The notes: a model not told the origin generated them from the letters alone. A stretch of 64,000 nt of DNA from Collinsella tanakaei (GCF_030373545.1 NZ_JAUDCO010000001.1:248001-312000), one strand, 5' to 3'. Positions 7,455-20,577 are shown, numbered from the stretch's first letter. Numbers and translations: made by a program.

Positions 7455-8558
7455 ATGAGATTCACCGTAAGCCAGCCCGCCCTCGCCGAGGCACTCACCA
7501 CCGTCATGAAGGGCGTCGCAAGCGCGAGTACCCTCCCCATCCTCTCGGGCGTGCTCATCCGCGCGACCGAGGGCGTGCTGGAGTTCCACACCTCCAACTA
7601 CACGATCTCGATTCGTCACCGCATCGCCGCGCGCGTGGACGAGGAGGGCGAGATCGTCATCCCGTGCAAGATGCTCTCCAACATCACCAAGACGTTGCCC
7701 GACGCACCCGTCTCGTTTGAGGTTGTGGACCGCCAGGTGTCCATCGCCTGCGAGAAGAGCTCGTTTAGCCTCAACACCCTCGATCCGAGCGACTTCCCCG
7801 AGTTCCCGACCATCGCGCTCGAGCGCTCGGTCGAGCTGCCGTGCGACATCCTCTCCGAGATGGTCTCACGCGTGTGGCGCGTCACCTCCACCGACAAGAA
7901 CCGCCCGGTGCTGAACGGCGTGTACATGACCGTGGAGAACAACACGGTGCGTCTGGTCGCCACGGACTCCTACCGTCTGGCGGTGTGCGACACGCAGGTC
8001 GAGACCTCGTCGCTTGACGGCAGCTTTGCCCTCAACGTGCCGGCCGAGGCCCTGAACGACGCGCTGAGCATCATGGGCAGCCAGAACACCATCATGATCG
8101 GCTCCACCGATACGCAGGTCGTCTTCGCTGCGGGCAACACCACCTACGTGTCGCGCCGCATCGAGGGCACCTACCCCAACTACAAGGCGCTTCTGCCGCC
8201 GACCTGCGCCACGACCGTCAAGATCGACGTCGAGGCCTTCACGGCCGCGCTCAAGCGCGTCGCCGTCGTCGCCCAGGCCAACTCCGCGGTCAAGTTTGAG
8301 ATCTCGGCCGAGACCGGCACCATGGGCCTGTCCGCCATCTCCAACGACCAGGACCGCGCGCAGGAGACCATCGATGTCGAGGTCGAGGGCGCATCGGGCG
8401 TCATCGCCTTCAACTATCACTACATCTTCGGCTGCCTGAACGTCCTATCGCGCGAGAAGGAGATCACGCTCGAGCTGCAGTCCTACAGCCAGGCGGGTAT
8501 CTTCAAGTCCTACGACAAGATCAACTACCTGTACCTGGTCATGCCCGTCCGCATCTAA
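7455..8558 (+). CDS. dnaN: DNA polymerase III beta subunit (sliding clamp)
   Basis: Ring-forming processivity clamp for DNA polymerase III, also a docking platform for repair factors and regulatory partners. 367 residues in three clamp repeats; it begins MRFTVSQPALAEAL and ends with the conserved hydrophobic tail LYLVMPVRI. Other family landmarks are the central LVATDSYRLAV segment and SRRIEGTYPNYKALLP. Position after dnaA and before recF is canonical. The ATG at 7455 follows a purine-rich GAAGGGACCCGAAGGAC leader. Confidence 0.97.
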   Translation: MRFTVSQPALAEALTTVMKGVASASTLPILSGVLIRATEGVLEFHTSNYTISIRHRIAARVDEEGEIVIPCKMLSNITKTLPDAPVSFEVVDRQVSIACEKSSFSLNTLDPSDFPEFPTIALERSVELPCDILSEMVSRVWRVTSTDKNRPVLNGVYMTVENNTVRLVATDSYRLAVCDTQVETSSLDGSFALNVPAEALNDALSIMGSQNTIMIGSTDTQVVFAAGNTTYVSRRIEGTYPNYKALLPPTCATTVKIDVEAFTAALKRVAVVAQANSAVKFEISAETGTMGLSAISNDQDRAQETIDVEVEGASGVIAFNYHYIFGCLNVLSREKEITLELQSYSQAGIFKSYDKINYLYLVMPVRI

Positions 8559-8679
8559 TCGCTTTCGCGTGATGCGAGGTCGGGGGCGCCCCAGCGCGCC
8601 GTTTCGCGCGCTGGATAGTCCTCCGGCCTCGTTTCATCTGCAGGAGTATCGACGAGTCGGGATGAGGGGGTGATGCGCC

Positions 8680-9807
8680 GTGGGCATCTTCGCGCAGCGT
8701 CTGGTCGCACATGATTTTCGGAGCTACGAGTCGTTTGAGCTGGAGCTCGACGAGGGCATCACCGTGCTTGTCGGGCCCAACGCCGCCGGCAAGACCAATC
8801 TGGTCGAGGCGCTGCAGCTGCTCACGGCCGGTCAGTCCTTCCGCCGTCCCTCCCCTGTCGACCTCGTGCGCGACGGAGCCACCCGCGCCGAGCTCGCGCT
8901 TTCGCTTGCGGGTGACGGCCGCCGCCTCGACATGGGGATGGTTTCCGAGCGCGGCCGCCGCGCCTTTACCCGCAACGGCAAGCGCGTCCCCGCCTCCGGC
9001 ATCCGCGGCGTGCTGCCGAGCGTGCTGTTCTGCCCCGACCATCTGGACATGATCAAGCGTTCCGCGAGCGTGCGGCGTGCGGCTCTCGATGACTTCGGCG
9101 TGCAGCTCAACGAGAGCTACGCGCAGCTCGTCTCGACCTACGAACGCGCGCTCGAGCAGCGCAACAACCTGCTGAAGGACCGGTTTGCACCGCGCGACCT
9201 GCTGAGCGCGTGGGACGAGACGCTCATCACCGCCGGCGCCTCGGTGCTGGTACACCGTCTGGCGCTCCTCGAGCGCGTCCGCGCGCACCTCGTTGAGGTC
9301 TACGCTTCCATCGCTCCACGTGAAACGGTCGACGTCCGCTACCGCGCGTCGGTGGGCGATATCCCGACTGAGTCATCGCGCGATCGTGACGCGGTCGCCG
9401 GCTATCTGGCTGCGGCGTTGGCAGAGACGCGCGAGGAGGAGACGCGCCGCGGTATGACGTTGGTCGGACCGCATCGCGACGAGATCGTGTTTTTGATCGA
9501 CGGCCGCGAGGCGCGCTCGTTTGCCAGCCAGGGGCAGCAGCGCAGCCTGGTGCTGGCGTGGAAGATCGCCGAGGTCGAGGTGACGCGCGACATTCTGGGC
9601 TACAACCCCCTGCTGCTGCTCGACGACGTGATGAGCGAGCTGGATGCATCGCGCCGCGAGGCGGTCGTGCGCTTCATCGCCGACGAGATTCAAACCGTCA
9701 TCACCACGACCAACCTCGGGTACTTTACCGACGAGCTGCTGCGCCGCGCCCACGTGGTGCGCATCGGCGCGACCGAACCGGAGCACGAGGGTGGTGAGCT
9801 GGGGTGA
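8680..9807 (+). CDS. recF: DNA replication and repair protein RecF
   Basis: SMC-like ATPase that helps load RecA at single-strand gaps. 375 residues: Walker A GPNAAGKTN near residues 32-40, ABC-type signature region GQQRSLVLAWK near 285-295, Walker B LLLLDDVMSELD near 310-321. The start is GTG at 8680 preceded by GGGGG at nine bases. Its stop overlaps the next gene by 4 bp (GTGA), so the pair is translationally coupled. Confidence 0.96.
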   Translation: MGIFAQRLVAHDFRSYESFELELDEGITVLVGPNAAGKTNLVEALQLLTAGQSFRRPSPVDLVRDGATRAELALSLAGDGRRLDMGMVSERGRRAFTRNGKRVPASGIRGVLPSVLFCPDHLDMIKRSASVRRAALDDFGVQLNESYAQLVSTYERALEQRNNLLKDRFAPRDLLSAWDETLITAGASVLVHRLALLERVRAHLVEVYASIAPRETVDVRYRASVGDIPTESSRDRDAVAGYLAAALAETREEETRRGMTLVGPHRDEIVFLIDGREARSFASQGQQRSLVLAWKIAEVEVTRDILGYNPLLLLDDVMSELDASRREAVVRFIADEIQTVITTTNLGYFTDELLRRAHVVRIGATEPEHEGGELG

Positions 9808-10364
9808 CGCAGTCGAGGCGGTTCGGTGAGACGCATTCTTTGGCGGACTTTCTGCCCGCCGAGCGCCATCGTATCCTCGATCAGGCGAGCGAGACCCGCC
9901 GCGCCCAGATGCATGCCGCCGAGGCGAGCCGCGACGTGTACCGCGCGTGGAACGAGGTCTGCGCCGGCACGCGCGAAGGCGCGCATGTGACCGGCCTGCA
10001 CTACGTGCCCGAGAGCAACGAGCTGATCGTGTACGCCGACGGTTCCTCATGGGTGGCCGAGCTCACCATGATGCGGGAGATCATCCGTGCGCGCATGTAC
10101 CGCCGCGGTGTGGATATCGCAAACATAAAAGTGCAGCTCACACGTCCGGGCTACACGCCGCATCGCATAAAAAGCGCCCGCGCCGCCGGTGCGGCGACCT
10201 CATCGCGTAAGCAGGCTGCCCCTGCCTGCCCGCTGACGCCCGCCGAGGAGACGGCGCTGGAGGGCGAGGTCTCCCCCATCGAGGACCCGCGCCTGCGCGA
10301 CGCCCTCAAAAAAGCGATGAAAGCCAGTCTCGAGCACAAAATCATCAACAAGGACCAAACATAG
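9804..10364 (+). CDS. DUF721/DciA-like protein
   Basis: 186-residue protein of the DUF721 family. Relatives encoded after recF in actinobacteria are related to DciA, a loader or partner of replicative helicase DnaB; that role is inferred here from family and position. The conserved part is the middle segment (about 40-110) with W-N-E-V, GLHYVPESNELIVYAD and SSWVAELTMMREIIRARM. The C-terminal third is basic and low-complexity. The start is GTG at 9804 overlapping the recF stop. It sits between recF and gyrB. Confidence 0.82.
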   Translation: MTQSRRFGETHSLADFLPAERHRILDQASETRRAQMHAAEASRDVYRAWNEVCAGTREGAHVTGLHYVPESNELIVYADGSSWVAELTMMREIIRARMYRRGVDIANIKVQLTRPGYTPHRIKSARAAGAATSSRKQAAPACPLTPAEETALEGEVSPIEDPRLRDALKKAMKASLEHKIINKDQT

Positions 10365-10371
10365 GTCTTAA

Positions 10372-12498
<2,127 letters not shown>

Positions 12499-12507
12499 CT
12501 TCGGGCC

Positions 12508-12596
12508 CCCAAGCGCCCGACCTTGCCCTTCAAGCCCTCGGGCGCCGCACGCCAGGCGTGCGCCCTCGGCTTTCAGGGCAATCTCGGGCACTTGGG
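12508..12596. repeat. Family F multi-tier hairpin (copy 1)
   Basis: 89-nt element between gyrB and gyrA folding as concentric stems: CCCAAG/CTTGGG, GCCCGA/TCGGGC, TTGCCCT/AGGGCAA and an inner GCACGCC/GGCGTGC. The CCTTGCC...GGCAATCT core recurs in three tandem copies before fabF. Confidence 0.7.
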
Positions 12597-12613
12597 AAAC
12601 CCGAAGACCGTAT

Positions 12614-12646
12614 GCGACAAGATGGTGCCAGGTACAAACTTGTCGC
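12614..12646. repeat. Family A 33-bp repeat
   Basis: 33-bp unit with inverted ends GCGACAAG/CTTGTCGC around a 17-bp core ATGGTGCCAGGTACAAA. The same unit occurs elsewhere in this window, always in intergenic DNA or touching a gene end. It lies about 50 bp upstream of gyrA. Confidence 0.88.
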
Positions 12647-12696
12647 TTCTTGTCGCTGAATGCACTGAACCACGACCGAACCACAGGAGGTAGTAC

Positions 12697-15486
<2,790 letters not shown>

Positions 15487-15518
15487 CCTTCCGGGTCTGG
15501 TCGATTTTGCGATGCTGA

Positions 15519-15560
15519 GCGGGCTTTCCGGAACTGCAGCCGGAAAGCCCGCTTTGTTTA
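15519..15560 (+). terminator. Intrinsic terminator downstream of gyrA
   Basis: 13-bp stem (15519-15531 with 15540-15552), 8-nt loop, then TTTGTTTA. Confidence 0.88.
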
Positions 15561-15594
15561 TAGGGAGCCGGGTGTCCCGGAGTTAAAGCGCCCA

Positions 15595-15735
15595 GCGAGG
15601 GGTTAGGCACCCAGGGGTCGGAGTTGCCTGCGAGGGATAGGCGCCCACGGGTCGGAGCGGAGCGCGAGGGGTAGGAGCCCAGGGGGAGGTACGGGACAGC
15701 GAGGGGTTAAGGCGCCCAGGGGGAGGCGCGGGACA
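15595..15735. repeat. Degenerate ~35-bp tandem repeat
   Basis: Four imperfect units beginning near 15595, 15631, 15663 and 15699, each GCGAGGG(G)(T)TAGG followed by a (G)CCCAGGGG-like block. The last unit runs directly into the left arm of the long palindrome. Confidence 0.6.
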
Positions 15736-15850
15736 GGGTTAAAACACCCTAGGGATTATTTTACACAGCATATGTATAAACATATGCTGTGTAAAATAAT
15801 CCCTAGGGTGTTTTAACCCTGTCCCGCGCCTCCCCCTGGGCGCCTTAACC
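15705..15850. repeat. Family D perfect palindrome (71-bp arms)
   Basis: Left arm 15705-15775 and right arm 15780-15850 are exact reverse complements over 71 bases with a four-base loop (ATAA). The middle of the arm carries GGGTTAAAACACCCTAGGGA, shared with a second palindrome at 17803-17886. It is far longer than a terminator needs and is not followed by a T tract. Confidence 0.95.
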
Positions 15851-15917
15851 GCCGGGGATCGGATTGTCGTTTGGATTCGCTAACGCCCCATGGCTCCCAA
15901 CCGACTGCGTCACTGCA

Positions 15918-15959
15918 GCTCAACCGCATCGTCAAGAACATTTGACGATGCGGTTGAGC
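15918..15959. repeat. 18-bp inverted repeat upstream of the XRE gene
   Basis: Perfect stem 15918-15935 with 15942-15959 and a six-base loop. No convincing T run; it may be a weak terminator or structural element. Confidence 0.7.
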
Positions 15960-16062
15960 CTTCTGCGCCCCGATGTCCGCACCCTTTGATGGTACGATGC
16001 GACGCGTCATGGCAACGTCGATGGCGTACGGGATACGTCCAGAACAGTCGGAAAGGAGGGCT

Positions 16063-16692
16063 ATGGAAATCGGGAATCGCATCAAGAGCTGCCGAGCGGA
16101 CGTCGGCATGTCCCAAGATGATCTGGCGGCGCGCATATACGTGTCGCGCCAGACGATCAGCTCGTGGGAAAACAACAAGACCTACCCCGATGTCCAGAGC
16201 CTACTGCTCCTTTCCGAAACCTTTGACGTGTCCGTGGACAGCCTGATCAAAGGAGATGTGGAAGCCATGACGAAGACGGTTGATTCAGACGTTCGCACCA
16301 TGAAGCGGTTGGGGAATGTGATGCTGGTGTTTCTCATCCTCACGGCTCTTGCGTGCGGCTGGTTCACATTTCAGGTTGCCGTGTGGGATTGGCCTTTAGA
16401 GCATGCGATTCCCACCATAGTCATCGCATTGGTGATGTGGGGCATCTCCATGTTTGCGGCAATCTGGGTTGATCGCATCAAGAAGCAGCATGACTTAATC
16501 ACCTACAAAGAGATCCTGTCCTATTGGCGCGGTGAGCCGGTCGACCGTGATACCGAGCGCGGTCGCCGCGAGCGGGCTATTCCCTCGTGGATGAAGACGG
16601 TTCGAACTATCGGGTGGATCATAATCGCCTTGGCTGTCGGAGCTGCCTTTGGTTTCTGCGTCTCAGGCGCCATCGCAACGCTGTTCGGTTGA
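16063..16692 (+). CDS. XRE-family regulator with C-terminal membrane domain
   Basis: 209 residues. The N-terminal Cro/CI-type helix-turn-helix (about 5-60) includes the recognition region SRQTISSWENNKTYPD. Three predicted membrane helices follow: about residues 85-106, 118-140 and 177-205. This layout suggests a membrane-tethered transcription factor that senses envelope or membrane state; the target is unknown. ATG at 16063 has AAGGAGG three bases upstream; a longer in-frame reading back to 15973 lacks a ribosome site. Codon use is less GC-biased than in the neighbouring housekeeping genes, consistent with an accessory origin. Confidence 0.85.
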   Translation: MEIGNRIKSCRADVGMSQDDLAARIYVSRQTISSWENNKTYPDVQSLLLLSETFDVSVDSLIKGDVEAMTKTVDSDVRTMKRLGNVMLVFLILTALACGWFTFQVAVWDWPLEHAIPTIVIALVMWGISMFAAIWVDRIKKQHDLITYKEILSYWRGEPVDRDTERGRRERAIPSWMKTVRTIGWIIIALAVGAAFGFCVSGAIATLFG

Positions 16693-16726
16693 TGTAGGGG
16701 GTCCTATACGGCTTCCATAAAACAAA

Positions 16727-16762
16727 GCGCACGGCTTCGCGTCATTATGCGAAGCCGTGCGC
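16727..16762 (-). terminator. Intrinsic terminator of the bifunctional-nuclease gene
   Basis: 14-bp perfect stem (16727-16740 with 16749-16762); read leftward it is followed by TTTGTTTTA. It also sits at the 3' side of the rightward XRE gene, between convergent genes. Confidence 0.85.
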
Positions 16763-16790
16763 GTACACGTTCATGTCGCGGTGCGGTCCG

Positions 16791-17291
16791 TTAGAAGTCG
16801 TCAGGCGAGACGGAGCGCGCGAACTCGTCGAAACGCTCAAGCTCCTTTTCGGTGTCCTCGTCGGAGCGGTACGAGATATTACCCGCGCGGTTCATGACAT
16901 CGTCCTCGACGTAGATGGGCGCGTTGGCGCGCACGGCCAAAGCGAGCGCGTCGCTCGGGCGTGCGTCCAGATGCTTCTCGCTCCCCTCTTTGTCGGCAAC
17001 GATGACGGTCGCATAGAAGATGGGGGCGTCGACGCGGTTGATCTCAATGCGCTCGAGCTTGGCGCCAAGCTCCTTGATAGCGTCGAGCATAAGGTCATGG
17101 GTGATGGGGCGCGGACCGTCGTTTCCGTCGACGCCGCGGCCGACCGCTGCAGCCTCGAAGGAGCCGGTCTGGATGGAAAGGGCCCTCAGCGGAGCATCCG
17201 ACGTTCCGTCAGCGCTGCGCTCGCGCAGCACGATGACAGAGGGGACGGGCCCGGCGGCCATAATAATGGTCTCGATATCAACGCGAATCAT
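16791..17291 (-). CDS. Bifunctional nuclease (BFN/DUF151) family protein
   Basis: 166-residue protein of the DUF151 family, whose plant members have RNase/DNase activity; bacterial roles are poorly defined. The diagnostic segment is A-P-I-F-Y-A-T-V-I-V, then HLDARPSDALALAVRA and PIYVEDDVM (about residues 80-130). ATG at 17291 has GGAGG at seven bases; the long in-frame upstream extension crosses the tRNA promoter and is rejected. The gene runs opposite to the tRNA genes and ends at its own terminator. Confidence 0.87.
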   Translation of the reverse strand: MIRVDIETIIMAAGPVPSVIVLRERSADGTSDAPLRALSIQTGSFEAAAVGRGVDGNDGPRPITHDLMLDAIKELGAKLERIEINRVDAPIFYATVIVADKEGSEKHLDARPSDALALAVRANAPIYVEDDVMNRAGNISYRSDEDTEKELERFDEFARSVSPDDF

Positions 17292-17425
17292 TATGGCACC
17301 TCCTGGTCGATGATCGCGAAGCCGGGAAACCCGGCGATTGACTGGTAAGTTATAGTACCCAAAACGCGTCGTATGTGAAGTTTCGCACGTTCTCTTCATG
17401 TTGTCAGATTTACCGAAAAAAGTTG

Positions 17426-17455
17426 TTGACGCGCGACGTCGACCCGCGCTATTAT
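17426..17455 (+). promoter_or_regulatory. Promoter of the tRNA-Ile gene
   Basis: TTGACG (17426-17431), 18-bp spacer, TATTAT (17450-17455), 13 bp before the mature tRNA 5' end. Confidence 0.85.
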
Positions 17456-17468
17456 TTCCTAGCGCGAT

Positions 17469-17545
17469 GGACCTGTAGCTCAGTTGGTTAGAGCGTCCGG
17501 CTGATAACCGGGAGGTCACAAGTTCGAATCTTGTCAGGTCCACCA
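17469..17545 (+). tRNA. tRNA-Ile (GAT anticodon)
   Basis: 77-nt cloverleaf with acceptor stem GGACCTG/CAGGTCC, D-loop AGCTCAGTTGGTTAGAGC, anticodon loop CTGATAA (GAT) and T-loop GTTCGAATC; CCA is encoded. Confidence 0.97.
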
Positions 17546-17557
17546 CTTTCTTTCGCA

Positions 17558-17600
17558 ATAAACACCCCAGCGAGAGCCGAGTCGCCGCTGGGGTGTTTAT
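17558..17600. terminator. Hairpin terminator between the two tRNA genes
   Basis: Perfect 15-bp stem (17558-17572 with 17586-17600), 13-nt loop; the right arm ends GTTTATTA. It may partly uncouple tRNA-Ala from tRNA-Ile. Confidence 0.75.
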
Positions 17601-17608
17601 TACTAGAT

Positions 17609-17684
17609 GGGGGTTTAGCTCAGCTGGGAGAGCGCGGGCTTTGCAAGCCTGAGGTCAGGGGTTCGATCCCCCTAACCTCCACCA
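17609..17684 (+). tRNA. tRNA-Ala (TGC anticodon)
   Basis: 76-nt cloverleaf with acceptor stem GGGGGTT/AACCTCC (one G-U pair), anticodon loop TTTGCAA (TGC), T-loop GTTCGATCC and encoded CCA. Confidence 0.97.
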
Positions 17685-17697
17685 TAGAATCCTTCGA

Positions 17698-17719
17698 CCT
17701 CGCCACGGCGAGGTTTTTT
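17698..17719 (+). terminator. Terminator of tRNA-Ala
   Basis: CCTCGCC/GGCGAGG stem with two-base loop followed by TTTTTT. Confidence 0.92.
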
Positions 17720-17802
17720 CTTATCAAGGAAGTGCAAGAGGACGTCCGGTGTATCGGGGCTGCTCGATGTGGCAGGGCCGCCAGGTGTGGCAAGGCCGCT
17801 GT

Positions 17803-17886
17803 GGGTTAAAACACCCTAGGGATTTTTTTACATGGCGTGTGTTTTTACACACGCCATGTAAAAAAATCCCTAGGGTGTTTTAACCC
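17803..17886. repeat. Family D perfect palindrome (40-bp arms)
   Basis: Exact 40-base arms (17803-17842 and 17847-17886) with a TTTT loop. The outer half of each arm is the same GGGTTAAAACACCCTAGGGA found in the arms at 15705-15850; the inner half differs. Confidence 0.95.
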
Positions 17887-17927
17887 CCGGGCGGCCCAGC
17901 GTGGACACCGGGCGGACCCGAGCGAAG

Positions 17928-18446
17928 TTACTCGCCGGACTCGAGCAGGCCTTTGAAGCCGGTGAGGCGTTCCCAGACGCCGGCGCTGGCCATGAGCAGG
18001 ACGCGGTCGTGCGAACGGCGCGTCTCTTCCTGCGCGTCCTTGGCGGCGCTCTGCGCGTTGTCCAACGCGGTCGACAGCTCGCGGATCTGGCTGTCCTTAG
18101 CGGCAAGCTGGGCGTTCAGCCCTTCGATCTGTGCCTTCAGGTCCTCGATCCGCTCCTTGTAGACAGAAACCACCGCATCGATATCAATACCGGCCGTCGG
18201 CGCCGCCACACCAGCGGGCTCGGCTTCGCTCGTCTCCCCCGCAGGAGCCGCCCCCGGCTTGTTTTCGACGTTCTTAGTCAGATAGTCGGCAAGCATCGAC
18301 GCGCCCTCGGCATCGATGATCAGTGCGCCGCGGGCACCGTCAGCCTTGGCGTGCCCGTTCTCGCGCAGACCAAGCTCCTTGACCGCACGGCTTACCGTCG
18401 ACTTGCCGCGCCCGGTGGCGTCAGCGATCTCTTTGATAGTCGGCAT
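17928..18446 (-). CDS. Helix-turn-helix/coiled-coil DNA-binding protein
   Basis: 172 residues. An N-terminal HTH (about 3-27: IKEIADATGRGKSTVSRAVK) resembles replication- or plasmid-associated DNA-binding proteins of the DUF536 type in layout. A short Ala/Pro/Glu-rich linker (about 60-90) leads to a long C-terminal coiled coil (about 95-150) rich in A/E/K/Q heptads. The Met at 18446 is chosen because it opens the HTH and has GGGGAG just upstream; an in-frame ATG at 18464 is possible. A TATAAT promoter and a perfect inverted repeat lie upstream, suggesting autoregulation. Its function is not known; nucleoid binding or a single-operon regulator are both possible. Confidence 0.75.
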   Translation of the reverse strand: MPTIKEIADATGRGKSTVSRAVKELGLRENGHAKADGARGALIIDAEGASMLADYLTKNVENKPGAAPAGETSEAEPAGVAAPTAGIDIDAVVSVYKERIEDLKAQIEGLNAQLAAKDSQIRELSTALDNAQSAAKDAQEETRRSHDRVLLMASAGVWERLTGFKGLLESGE

Positions 18447-18506
18447 GCGCTCCCCTATCTGCATCAGACCGCGCCAAACAAAGCAGGCAGCAACGGTCCC
18501 AAGCAA

Positions 18507-18534
18507 TCAAACCAAAATCATTGGTTCGATTATA
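18507..18534 (-). promoter_or_regulatory. Promoter -10 and inverted-repeat operator of the HTH/coiled-coil gene
   Basis: Read leftward, TATAAT (18529-18534) is followed immediately by the inverted repeat AACCAA-N5-TTGGTT (18510-18526), flanked by ATC/GAT. An operator over the transcription start is what an autorepressor would use. The -35 is weak. Confidence 0.65.
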
Positions 18535-18830
18535 GCGTCATTGGCGCGGTTGCATGAATCGGTCACGATACGGTGTGAAGCAATCCAAAACCAACAACGT
18601 CACACCGCACCGTTCTCACCCAAGCACCGCCTCGCGACACCCCGGCAGATCGCTCCGCCGCTCCCCCACCGCACCACACATCGTCTACCGGACAAATCGT
18701 CCTTCGGGCGGTATGTCGGGTCAAACTTTACCCAAATGGCGTAAGATGCGAGTGGGTCCGCGCATTCGACGAACCCCTCCGCGGGCATGCGGAGAACTCG
18801 CTGGTTACAAGCCAAGGGAAAGGTTCACAC
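18535..18830. other. Intergenic region before the phosphoglucomutase gene
   Basis: No convincing gene. A TAAGAT at 18742-18747 could be the -10 of the downstream gene, but its -35 is poor. AAGGGAAAGG (about 18813-18822) serves as the ribosome site region. Confidence 0.4.
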
Positions 18831-20525
18831 ATGGCAGACGTACATGAGCTTCTTGACACATGGATCGCCAACGTCAAGGACGAGGAGCTTCTGGCTGAGC
18901 TTACGCAGATGAAGGACTCCGGCGACGAGAACGCCATCACCGATGCGTTCTTCCAGGATCTGGCTTTTGGCACCGCGGGCCTGCGCGGAACCATCGGCGC
19001 CGGTACCAACCGCATGAACATCTACACCGTGGGCCGCGCCACGCAGGGCTTCGCCAACTACCTCAACGACACGTTCGAGAACCCCACCGTCGCCATCGCG
19101 CGCGACAGCCGCAACAAGGGCGAGCTGTTCGTCAAGACCACCGCGGCGATCCTTGCCGCCAACGGCGTGACGGCCTATGTCTATCCCAAGATCTCGCCGG
19201 TGCCCACGCTGTCCTGGGCTACGCGCTACCTGCACTGCTCCGGCGGCATCTGCATGACCGCGTCGCACAACCCCGCGCCGTACAACGGCTACAAGGCCTA
19301 CGGTCCGGACGGTTGCCAGATCACCAGCGAGGCCGCGGCTGCCATCTCTGCAGCTATGGAGGCCACCAACCCCTTCACCGACGTCAAGACCATGGACTTT
19401 GACGAGGCGGTCGAGCAGGGTCTGGTCAAGTGGATCGATGACTCGGTCCTTGACGCGTACTATGACGCGGTCGTGGACAAGTCCGTGAGCAACCTCACGC
19501 CCGAGCAGGTCGCAGGGGCGCCGCTCAAGCTCGTGTATACCCCGCTCAACGGCACCGGCCTCATCCCGGTGACCACGGTCCTCAACAAGGTGGGCATCTC
19601 TGACATTACCATCGTTCCCGAGCAGAAGGACCCGGACGGCAACTTCCCCACCTGCCCGTATCCCAACCCCGAGATCCGCGAGGCCATGCAGAAGGGCATC
19701 GACCTGTGCCAGGAGGTCAAGCCCGACCTGCTGCTGGCCACCGACCCGGATGCGGACCGCGTGGGCGTGGCCTGCGCCGACGGCGACGACTACACGCTGC
19801 TCACCGGCAACGAGATGGGCGTTTTGCTGCTCGACTACATCTGCAAGATGCGCGCCGAGCGCGGCGAGGACCTGTCCCGCAAGGTTGCTGTCACCACCAT
19901 CGTGTCCTCCGCCATGGTCGATGCGCTGGCCGAGGAGTACGGCTTTGAGCTGCGCCGCTGCCTGACCGGCTTCAAGTACATCGGCGACATCATCACCGGC
20001 CTGTCCGACGCCGGCGAGGTCGACCGCTTCATCTTTGGCTTTGAGGAGAGCTACGGCTACCTGTCCGGCGACCACGTGCGCGACAAGGACGCTGTCAACG
20101 CCTCTATGCTCATCTGCCAGATGGCGCAGTACTACAAGCTGCAGGGCATCAACCTCGTTCAGGCCATGCGCGCCCTGTACGAGAAGTACGGCTACTATCA
20201 CAACCGCACCATCTCGCTGAGCTATCCCGGTGCGGACGGCGCCGCCAAGATGGCCGGCATCATGGCCGACCTTCGCGCGACCGCACCGACCGAGATCGCC
20301 GGTGCAAAGGTCGAGGCGGTCGTGGATTACGAGACCGGCGTGAACGGTCTGCCTAAGGCTAACGTGATCGAGTTCGATCTTGAGGGTGGCGACAAGGCCA
20401 TCGTCCGTCCGTCCGGCACCGAGCCCAAGATCAAGCTGTACATCTTCGCCAAGGGCGTGGATGCCGCTGCGGCTGACGCGCAGCTCGACGCGATCGAGGA
20501 GAGCGGTCGTAAGCTGCTGAGCTAA
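18831..20525 (+). CDS. Phosphoglucomutase/phosphomannomutase family enzyme (PgcA-like)
   Basis: Alpha-D-phosphohexomutase that interconverts hexose 1- and 6-phosphates, feeding glycogen or cell-wall sugar synthesis. 564 residues, normal for the PgcA/PGM2-like branch. Motifs: N-terminal AFGTAGLRG near 44-52, active-site phosphoserine Ser145 in TASHNP, metal-binding DPDADR at 305-310, sugar-binding GFEESYGYL near 402-410, and phosphate-binding RPSGTEPK near the C-terminus. It is monocistronic, with its own terminator. The exact substrate (glucose or mannose phosphates) cannot be read from sequence. Confidence 0.93.
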   Translation: MADVHELLDTWIANVKDEELLAELTQMKDSGDENAITDAFFQDLAFGTAGLRGTIGAGTNRMNIYTVGRATQGFANYLNDTFENPTVAIARDSRNKGELFVKTTAAILAANGVTAYVYPKISPVPTLSWATRYLHCSGGICMTASHNPAPYNGYKAYGPDGCQITSEAAAAISAAMEATNPFTDVKTMDFDEAVEQGLVKWIDDSVLDAYYDAVVDKSVSNLTPEQVAGAPLKLVYTPLNGTGLIPVTTVLNKVGISDITIVPEQKDPDGNFPTCPYPNPEIREAMQKGIDLCQEVKPDLLLATDPDADRVGVACADGDDYTLLTGNEMGVLLLDYICKMRAERGEDLSRKVAVTTIVSSAMVDALAEEYGFELRRCLTGFKYIGDIITGLSDAGEVDRFIFGFEESYGYLSGDHVRDKDAVNASMLICQMAQYYKLQGINLVQAMRALYEKYGYYHNRTISLSYPGADGAAKMAGIMADLRATAPTEIAGAKVEAVVDYETGVNGLPKANVIEFDLEGGDKAIVRPSGTEPKIKLYIFAKGVDAAAADAQLDAIEESGRKLLS

Positions 20526-20577
20526 CGGACCGATTCACACTGCACCAAACGCACCGCGCGGCGCGTGCATGTAAGGA

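Noticed and set aside
9311-9326. A fourth parS inside recF
   Set aside because: Only about 12 of 16 positions match the consensus, and the left half is poor; this is compatible with chance in coding sequence.
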